The notes below the pieces were generated by a model, which was given only the letters and a program-made list of their open reading frames with translations, was not told where the DNA came from and searched no databases. The translations under genes were made by a program, and so were the position numbers. Below, piece by piece: positions 31,457 through 39,200 of a DNA stretch of 64,000 bases (the stretch's first letter is position 1; each line of letters opens with the position of its first letter). The DNA is from Mycobacterium sp. 1245111.1. GTDB taxonomy: Bacteria; Actinomycetota; Actinomycetes; Mycobacteriales; Mycobacteriaceae. The DNA is taken from contig NZ_LZLV01000112.1 in assembly GCF_001673405.1 (NCBI RefSeq), positions 186,001-250,000 on the forward strand, given 5' to 3'.

Positions 31457-33691
31457 GTGTCGGACGCGGTGCTCGGTGTCTCCATGACGCCAACCTCGGT
31501 GCGCACCGTCCTGGTAGCCGGTGCGAAAGCCGACGGCGTCGCCGTCAACCACGGCAATTTCGACATCGCCCACGGCGCGGACCTCCCGACTGGCACCACG
31601 ACCGAGCAGATCATCGCCACTATCCTGATCACCCGGGAAACGGCGGCCAGCGCCGGCTACGAGGTGAAATCGGCGGGGGTGACCTGGCTCGACGTGGCCG
31701 CGGCGACGGCACTGCGCGAGGGCCTGGCGACGCGCAGGGTAGACAACGTCCTGCTGGTGTCGCCGTTCCATTCCGCGATCGCGTTGGCCCGTGCGGCCGG
31801 TGAGTCGGCCGGATATAACAGCACGGCGCTGCTGTGCATCGAGCCCGACGTCGCCACGCTGGCGGTGGTCGGCATCGCCGACGGCATGGTCGTCGAGGTG
31901 CGTCGGCGGTTCTTGCCGAGCGACGACGACGAAGCGGTGGGCGCGCTCGCCGACATCGTCAAGGATGCGGGCGAGATGGAGGGCGGCCCGCAAGGCGTGT
32001 TCGTGGTCGGCTCCGGCGTCGACGTCCCGCTGATCATGCCCGCGCTCTGCGAGGCGACACCCCTGCCGGTCACCGCGCCCGAGCAACCCGAGACCGCGCT
32101 GGCCCGGGGTGCGGCGCTGGCGTCGGCGAACACCGAGTTGCTGACTGCGTCGGCAATCGAGTTGGCGCGCAGCGAAGGTCGAGCCGCCGGCTACACCCAG
32201 ATCGCGTTGTTGTGCATCGAGCCGGATTCGGCGACCTCAGCGATCTTGAACACGTGTGACGAGGGGATCGCCGAGGTGCGTCGGCGGTTTTTGCCGAGCG
32301 ATGATGCCGCGGCGCTGGACGCCCTCGTGGAGATCGTCAACGGGATGGACGGGACGGAGGACGGACCGCAGGGCATTTTCTTGCTTGGCTCCGGTGTGAA
32401 TGTCCCGCTGATCATGCCGGATCTCGTTGCGGCGACTGCACTTCCGATCAGCACGCCCGAACAACCGTCGGTGGGCCCGGCCCGGGGTGCGGCGCTGGCA
32501 TCGGCGAGCGCATCCTCGTTGGCGTCGTCCGCGGTCGCGTTGGCTCGCGCGGCGGGTGAGTCGGCCGGGTATGACAGCACGGCGCTGCTGTCGATCGAGC
32601 CGGACGTCGCGACGCTTGCCGTGGTCGGTACGGCGGACGGGATGGTCGTGGATCTGCGCCGGCGGTTTTTGCCGCATGACGACGACGAAGCGGTGGCCGC
32701 ACTCGTGGAGATCGTCAAGGGTGCCGGCGACATGGAGGGTGGCCCGCAGGGTGTGTTCGTGGTCGGCTCCGGTGTCGATATCCCGATGATCATGCCTGCC
32801 CTCGCCGAAGTCACAACCCTTCCGGTCACTGCGCCCGAACAACCGGCAGCCGCACCGGCCACCGACGTGACTCCCGCCCGTGCGTCGCTGTTTGCCTCCT
32901 CCACCGCTTTCCTCAACGGCGAGGCTCAAAACGCCACCGCCCCAGGACATTCGACGCAGGCCGCAGACAATCGGCCGGTGGTCCTGGAAGCTCGCGGCCT
33001 CTACAAATCGTTCGGTTCCGGCCCCACCGCGATCCCGATCATCCACGACATCAATCTGCAGATTCGCTCTGGTGAATTCGTCGCCATGGTCGGCCCGTCC
33101 GGCTCGGGCAAGTCGACATTGCTGAGCATTCTCGGCTTGCTCGAACCGCCGACTAGCGGCGAGGTTCTGGTGAACGGGATGAGTGTCGCCCAGCTCTCGG
33201 CTCGGGAACTGGCACGCGTGCGCGGCCGGCGGATCGGCTACGTGTTCCAGTCCTTCAACCTGCTGTCAGGACTGTCGGTGGCCGAGAACGTGATGCTGCC
33301 CAGCCTGCTGGCCGGTCAGTCCGGCCGCGTCCAACACGACCGGGCCATCGCGCTGCTCGAGCAGTTCGGACTCGGTGGCATGGCCAAGCGGGTGCCCGCG
33401 GAATTGTCGGGCGGTGAGCAGCAGCGCGTCGCAATCGCCCGCGCGTTGTTCATGGCGCCGCAAGTCGTGCTGGCCGACGAGCCGACGGGCAACCTCGACA
33501 CCAAGAACGGCCGCCGCGTGATCGAGGCGCTCTACAACCTCAACGCGGCGGGACAGACGATCGTGCTGGTCACCCACGATCGGTCGATCGCCGACGAGGC
33601 ACCCCGGCTGGTCTCCCTTCTCGACGGCGGCATCGAAAGCGACAAGCGGCAGGTTCGGCGCGGCGGGGCGGCATGGCGCGCACCGCACTAG
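31457..33691 (+). CDS. ABC transporter ATPase fused to a mycobacterial repeat domain
   Basis: A 744-residue protein with two unrelated parts. Residues 1-100 (MSDAVLGVSMTPTSVRTVLV, then DGVAVNHGNFDI) resemble the start of a mycobacterial hypothetical family that I think is now called DUF7159, possibly actin/Hsp70-like; three copies of a 126-residue repeat follow at about 108, 234 and 360 (each with GY-x-ALL-IEPD, VRRRFLP and GPQG-GSGV-PLIMP). An Ala/Pro linker (465-505) leads to a complete MacB/LolD-type ATPase at 508-735: Walker A GPSGSGKST (546-554), Q598, LSGGEQQ (650-656), Walker B with Glu675, His707. GTG start at 31457. It overlaps the permease gene by 19 bases. The fusion is unusual. 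Confidence 0.88.
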   Translation: MSDAVLGVSMTPTSVRTVLVAGAKADGVAVNHGNFDIAHGADLPTGTTTEQIIATILITRETAASAGYEVKSAGVTWLDVAAATALREGLATRRVDNVLLVSPFHSAIALARAAGESAGYNSTALLCIEPDVATLAVVGIADGMVVEVRRRFLPSDDDEAVGALADIVKDAGEMEGGPQGVFVVGSGVDVPLIMPALCEATPLPVTAPEQPETALARGAALASANTELLTASAIELARSEGRAAGYTQIALLCIEPDSATSAILNTCDEGIAEVRRRFLPSDDAAALDALVEIVNGMDGTEDGPQGIFLLGSGVNVPLIMPDLVAATALPISTPEQPSVGPARGAALASASASSLASSAVALARAAGESAGYDSTALLSIEPDVATLAVVGTADGMVVDLRRRFLPHDDDEAVAALVEIVKGAGDMEGGPQGVFVVGSGVDIPMIMPALAEVTTLPVTAPEQPAAAPATDVTPARASLFASSTAFLNGEAQNATAPGHSTQAADNRPVVLEARGLYKSFGSGPTAIPIIHDINLQIRSGEFVAMVGPSGSGKSTLLSILGLLEPPTSGEVLVNGMSVAQLSARELARVRGRRIGYVFQSFNLLSGLSVAENVMLPSLLAGQSGRVQHDRAIALLEQFGLGGMAKRVPAELSGGEQQRVAIARALFMAPQVVLADEPTGNLDTKNGRRVIEALYNLNAAGQTIVLVTHDRSIADEAPRLVSLLDGGIESDKRQVRRGGAAWRAPH
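31778..32860 (+). repeat. Three tandem 378-bp in-frame repeats inside the ABC ATPase fusion gene
   Basis: Copies begin at about 31778, 32156 and 32534. Copies 1 and 3 are close (for example AGESAGY-x-STALL-IEPDVATLAVVG in both); copy 2 is more diverged (EPDSATSAILNT). Period 126 codons. Repetition is at protein and DNA level and suggests internal duplication by unequal crossing-over. Confidence 0.85.
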
Positions 33692-36216
33692 CCGCGGCCG
33701 TCAGCGTCGTGCGGCTCATCAACCTCCGGGCGATTCGGCGGCACACCCTGCGCGCGCTGCTGGCAGCCCTGTCCCTCGGCGGCGGGGTGGCCATCGTCGT
33801 CGCGGTGATGATCGAAACCAGCAGTGTCCGAACAGCTATCGACGACGTCGGCTACCGAATCGCCGGCCCCGCGCCGTTGCGCATCGTCGGCTCTGCGACC
33901 CAGGGCGGCATCGGCCCGTCGGTGATCTCCAAGGCGAGACAGGTGCCGGGCGTCGCGGTGCTCGCCCCGGTGGTCCGCGCCGCGACACAGGTGCGCGACC
34001 GTGACCGCGACACCGTCGTGCTGGCGTTGGGAATCGACTGTTCGGCCCGCTGGATCATCGACCCGAAAGTGTGTGGCGCAGGCCAACAAGAGCCGCAGGT
34101 GATGGCGACCTCGACCACCTTCGGCCGCGCCTTGGGCAAGGCCGCGACGCTGGCGACCGACACCGGCCAGCTGCCGATACCCGGGCTCGCGCAAATCCCG
34201 CAGCTGGACGACGTCAACAACGGCCGCGTGATCGTGCTGCCGCTCAGCGCCGCCAAAACCCAGTTCGCCCGCGACGACCGAGTGGACTCCGTCTATGTCA
34301 CGCTGGCCGAACACGCGAACCGGGCCGACGTGCAAAAGCGCATCGCCGCCACGGTCGACTCGCTCGGCCCGGGCTACCGGGTGTTGACCCGCGACGATCC
34401 GGCGGCAGGATTCAACGTCAACGTGATCCTGTTTCCGCTGCTGGCGATCTTCGCTCTGATCGCGATCGGGGTCGGGGTGATTCTGATCGCGCAGTTGACC
34501 CGATTGTCGATCCAAGAGCGCCGCCGCGAAGTCGCGATCGCCGCCGCGCTGGGGGCCTCGCCGCTGATGACGTTCGGCGGGTTTGTCGCCGAGGCTGCGC
34601 TGCTTGGCGCTTCCGGATCAGTCATCGGGGTTCTGCTCGGAATCGTCATCGCCCATCCTGTCGTCGCCAGCGCCAGCGACCTGACCCAACAGTTCGTCGG
34701 GGTCAACGTCCCCGTTGTGATCGACGGAATTGTCGTCGTGGCGGCGCTGGGAATCGGCGTCCTGCTCGCCGTGCTCGCGGCCCTGCTGCCGAGTCTATCG
34801 GCGTCGAAAACCCCCATCGCGACCGAACTTTCGGGCCGCGCCGCCGCTGAGGAAAATCAGTCGACGGGCGTCTGGCGCAAAGTGGTGGCGCTGCTGGCGA
34901 TCGGCGTCGCCGGCGTCATCACCGTGTGGTGCGCCACCTCGTCGGGTGGCCTCGCGCCATGGCAGGCCGGACTCGCCAACGTCAGCGTCGTGGTTGCCAT
35001 CGTGGGCTTACTTCTGGCCGCGGCCTACGTGGGCCCAGAATTCCTGGACCTGATCCGGCTCCGGCCGGAACGGACTCGCCACGCCGCGCTGTCGATCGCG
35101 TTCACCGGTCTGCGCGCGGATCAGTCGCGGATGATCGCAATCGCGGGTGCCGTCGCGGTGCCGGTGGCGGTCGCGACGCTGCTGTCCGGTTTTCTCATCG
35201 CCATCAACGACGGAGTCGACAACGTCGCGAAGAATCAGGCGACCGGCCGCCTGGTGCTCACCACCACCCGGTACACCGACTGGGGCTCGACCGATGCGAA
35301 GTTCTCGCGCGACACCATGTCGAAACTCGCCGCGCTACCCGGCGTCGGCGCCGTCGAGCGGATGGCTGAAATCGAAATCACCCTGGCAGGCGGCGAATTG
35401 GCCTACGTACGAGCAGAAGATCGCCCGACCTTCTCCTATCACGCGCTGGCCGGCCAATCGCCGAGACGCAGCGTCGAGGCGAATCAGCTTGTCATCGGCG
35501 GCATTCTGGCCCGCGGGACCGGGGTCCGGGTCGGCGACACGATGCTGCTCGGCAGCGGACCCAACGCGCGCAAGATCCCCGTCGGCACGATCGTGGCCAC
35601 CCCGGAAGTAGGGGGGCTCCGAATTCAGATGTCCTATCCACTCGCCGAGCAGATCTTCGGTCCGCAGCCCCCCGGGCTGGTGTTCATCAAGCCGGCAGCC
35701 GGTGTCAGCCTGCAACGCATCGCCGACGAGATTCACGCCGCCCACTTCAATCAGCCACTGACGATGGTCGACGCCGACGGATACCGATCCTCGGTGGTCG
35801 CGGGCGAATCACGGTTCCTCGCACCGCTGAACACGCTGAAATACGGCCTGCTCGCGATCGCCTTCATCTCGGTGTCCTCGACACTGTTGCTGCTCGGAAT
35901 TCGGCGTCGCCGCGAGGTGGCGTTGATCCAGGCGCTCGGCGCCACCCCGGCCACCGTCTTCGCGGTGACCACGTTGGAAGCCGTCATTGCGAGCGCGACG
36001 GGTGCGGTCCTGGGGGGCATGGTGTCCATCGCGATCATCGGAGTCGTGGCGCGGGCCGCGATCGTCGACGTGGGAGCTGTTGTCCCGCTGATCTTTCCGG
36101 CGTCAGAAGCGACCGGTTATGCGGCCCTCGCCGTCCTGTCGGCGGTGCTGGCGGCGGTCGGTCCCGCGTGGCAGACAACCCAGGCCGGGCTGGCATCCCA
36201 GTTGCGTGACGAGTAG
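33673..36216 (+). CDS. ABC transporter permease, FtsX/MacB type
   Basis: An 847-residue membrane protein with two FtsX-type halves. A first helix (about 27-48) is followed by a large extracytoplasmic domain (about 50-245); helices then cluster at about 250-275, 305-330, 355-380, 415-435, 440-460 and 480-505, followed by a second extracytoplasmic domain (about 510-715) and three final helices (about 720-840). The first of these is preceded by the conserved SIQERRREVAIAAALGASP-like segment and repeated by GIRRRREVALIQALGATP. These are exporters driven by a LolD/MacB ATPase and act on lipids or peptides. ATG at 33673 overlaps the ATPase gene. The stop lies seven bases from the convergent NRPS stop. 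Confidence 0.92.
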   Translation: MARTALAAAVSVVRLINLRAIRRHTLRALLAALSLGGGVAIVVAVMIETSSVRTAIDDVGYRIAGPAPLRIVGSATQGGIGPSVISKARQVPGVAVLAPVVRAATQVRDRDRDTVVLALGIDCSARWIIDPKVCGAGQQEPQVMATSTTFGRALGKAATLATDTGQLPIPGLAQIPQLDDVNNGRVIVLPLSAAKTQFARDDRVDSVYVTLAEHANRADVQKRIAATVDSLGPGYRVLTRDDPAAGFNVNVILFPLLAIFALIAIGVGVILIAQLTRLSIQERRREVAIAAALGASPLMTFGGFVAEAALLGASGSVIGVLLGIVIAHPVVASASDLTQQFVGVNVPVVIDGIVVVAALGIGVLLAVLAALLPSLSASKTPIATELSGRAAAEENQSTGVWRKVVALLAIGVAGVITVWCATSSGGLAPWQAGLANVSVVVAIVGLLLAAAYVGPEFLDLIRLRPERTRHAALSIAFTGLRADQSRMIAIAGAVAVPVAVATLLSGFLIAINDGVDNVAKNQATGRLVLTTTRYTDWGSTDAKFSRDTMSKLAALPGVGAVERMAEIEITLAGGELAYVRAEDRPTFSYHALAGQSPRRSVEANQLVIGGILARGTGVRVGDTMLLGSGPNARKIPVGTIVATPEVGGLRIQMSYPLAEQIFGPQPPGLVFIKPAAGVSLQRIADEIHAAHFNQPLTMVDADGYRSSVVAGESRFLAPLNTLKYGLLAIAFISVSSTLLLLGIRRRREVALIQALGATPATVFAVTTLEAVIASATGAVLGGMVSIAIIGVVARAAIVDVGAVVPLIFPASEATGYAALAVLSAVLAAVGPAWQTTQAGLASQLRDE

Positions 36217-36223
36217 CTGCCCG

Positions 36224-39200
36224 TCAGAAGCGGTAGGTGGTGCAGCCGACCTGCAGCCCGGAGCCGACGCTCACGATCAACCCGACGTCGCCCGAGCCGA
36301 CCAGGCCGTGCTCCCAGGCATGCTGCAATCCGTGCGGCACCGACGACGAGAACGGGTCGGTGTCGGATGGGGGAGCGACGAAAAGCGAACTGGCGATACT
36401 TAATCGGGCGGCCAGGTCTTCTCGGTCGGCCTCTGACAGGTGGGGAGGAAACACCGCGGCGATATCTGACGGCGCGAGAGCCTCGAGCTTGAGGAGCTCG
36501 CCCACCGCGTCGGCGATGATGTCGACATAGTGGGCGGCCAAGTCCGGGTCGCGGTCGATCTCCAGCCAGGTGCGACCGTCGGTGTGCCGGGTGTAGGTGG
36601 TGAGCGCGTCGGCGTAGTCGGGGTAATGGCGGAATACGAAACGGCCAAATCCCTTGTTGCCGTGGGTCGGCGAGAGGACTACCGCGGACCCGGTCTCGCT
36701 GAGGCCGTAGCTGGGATGCGCGTCGCCGCCAGCGTTGTTCTCGGTCTCCGAGGCGACGACCATCGCGTGCCCGGTCTTTCCCGCGCCGATCATCTGGACG
36801 GCCACCTGGCAGGCGTTGAGGAATCCCACGGCGCCGTTGAACACGTCGAACGCGAGAGTCTTTGGGCCGTCCGGGGATCGGATGTCGTCGTTGATCCCGA
36901 GCTTGCCGGCAACCAGTGCCGCGATGGCCGGTTCGCTGATGAATTCGTCCCGGTATACGCCCGCGTGAATGATCAGGCCAAGCTGGTCACGCTCGATGGA
37001 GGTCTGTCCGAGGCACCGGGCGCCGGCCTCGGTAGCCAGCTCCACTGAGCCGCGCGACCCGAGCGGACCGGCCGGGACGGTGCCGACCCCGGCGATACCC
37101 ACCGCGGGTGGCGGTGGCGGCTCAACGGTCGGTGGGTCGTGCAGCGCCTCGTGACCGTGATCCTCGGAACCGCGGCGCAGCCGATCGGGCAGGTCGTCGA
37201 AGGTGTACAGCGCGGCCCCGACGGTCTGCCCGGAGGCGCTGATGCCGAAGACCGCGTTGTCGCCCGAGCGGATCCGGTTGCTCAGGATGTGATCCTTGAG
37301 CGCGACGAAATGCGTTGTGCTGGCGGTGTTTCCGCGCTCAGCCAGGTTGTAGATGGTGTTGCCCGGGTTGGCGGACCCTTCGCCGAACATCCGATTCACC
37401 GCACCGACGGCGTCGTTGATCGATGACTCCGACGTCTGGTGCATCACGATGTGGTCGCAGTGCTCCGGGCGCCAGCCGTGCCGTCGCATCACCCCGGCCA
37501 CGTACGGCACCGCCGCCTTGACCGCGATCGCGGTCGCGGCAATCGAATCGACAGTCATGATCGCGCCGCCCTCGGATCCACCGGTGGCCTTCGCGATGCA
37601 CATCGGCGCGTAGCGGCTGAGGGTGGCGATGTCGATGTCGTGAAAACCCGCCCGATTGTTGGGTCCACGTTCCAGAATCACCGCAGCCCCGGCGTCCCCG
37701 ACGGTCAGACACGCTAGCCGCGGGTCCATCGGGCCTTCGATTTGTCGTTGCGCGGTTTCGCTGATGTGGGTGATGTATTCGCCGCTGACCACCATGGCGC
37801 GGCCGACCAGCCCTGTCTGCAAGAACGCGTCTGCGATCGCGATGCCGGTGAACATTCCGGCGCAGGCGTTGGTGATGTCGAAAGCCAGCGCGTTGTCCAG
37901 GCCGCACTGCCCGCGCAGTCGCGCCGCGGTACTGGGTTCGAAGACGAACTTCTGGTCGGGCCCGTCGTAGCGGGAAATGCTGCACGAGATCAACAGGTCG
38001 ATCTCGGCCGGGCGGTAACTCGACCGGGACAGGCAGTCGGCGATGGCTTGGCGGGCGAGGTCGATGGAGAACTCACCCTCGGCCACCATCCGTCGGTGCT
38101 TGATCCCCGTCAACTTCTCCAGCGGGATGCCGATGTCGTTGACGCAGCCGGCGAGCAGATCCGCGGTCGACACCTCCTTGAAAGGCAAGTAGGCGCCGAT
38201 GCTTTCGATCACGGTGTTGCGGGTCGGGCGCTCCGGCGCGGGCAATGGCTGCGGCTCCTCCAGAGGCCTGTCGTCGGGCGCCTCGATGACGGGCGTGTGG
38301 GGGCGGCCGCTCTGGCTCGGCTCCCCGTACTCCGCGGCCAGTTCGGCGATCGTGCCGAACAAGAACACCGACTCCGGCTTGAGCGGCAGGCCGGCCGCCT
38401 CCGCCCGGACGGCGACCTCGAGGCTGTGCGTCGACGAGCCGCCGAGCGCGAAGAAGTCGTCGTGCACGCCGACCCGTTCTACGCCGAGGACCTTGCGCCA
38501 GATGTCAGCCAGGATCTGCTCGGTCCGAGTACGGGGAGCGACGAACTCGTGCTCGCCTCCCGCTGCGCGGGAGGCGGTGTCGGCGAGCGCGCGCCGGTCG
38601 ACCTTGCCGCCGGAGGTACGGGGCAACTCGTTCGTCACGACGAAGTGGGCCGGCAGCATGGCGGCCGGAAGCCACTCGAGCAGGAATCGCCGTAGCTGCG
38701 CGGTGGTGGGCGCCGGCTCAATTGTCGACGCGATGTGGGCGGTCAGCTGCGTGTGGCCGCGTTCGTCGGTGCCGGCGACGACCACGGCCTCCGTCACGTC
38801 GGAATGCCGGCTCAGCGCCGCCTCCACTTCGCCGGGTTCGATTCGCACGCCGCGGATTTCGACCTGGCTGTCCTGGCGTCCGAGGTACTCGATGTTGCCG
38901 TCGGGTCGATAACGCCCCAGATCGCCTGTGCGGTAAAGCATTCCGCCGGGCCTGCCCGCGTACGGGTCGGCGATGAACCTGGTGGCGGACAGGTCGGGCT
39001 GACCGTGGTAGCCGCGGCCGACGTTGGCGCCGCCGATGTACAGCTCGCCGGGAACGCCCACCGGCACCGGTTGAAGGTAGGCGTCGAGGAGATGAATCTG
39101 GACGTTGGCGATCGCTCGCCCGATCGGGATCGACGGGCCGGGCGCACCGCGCTTGCAGTGCGCATATGTTGCCGTGACGGCGGATTCGGCGGGGCCATAC

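Noticed and set aside
30782..32086. Reading of 434 codons on the minus strand across the TetR/ABC gap
   Set aside because: Overlaps two well-supported genes and has no domain content.
31778..32860. Tandem repeats as a CRISPR or VNTR
   Set aside because: The 378-base units are in frame inside a coding region with full protein conservation; too long and too diverged for CRISPR, and no spacers.
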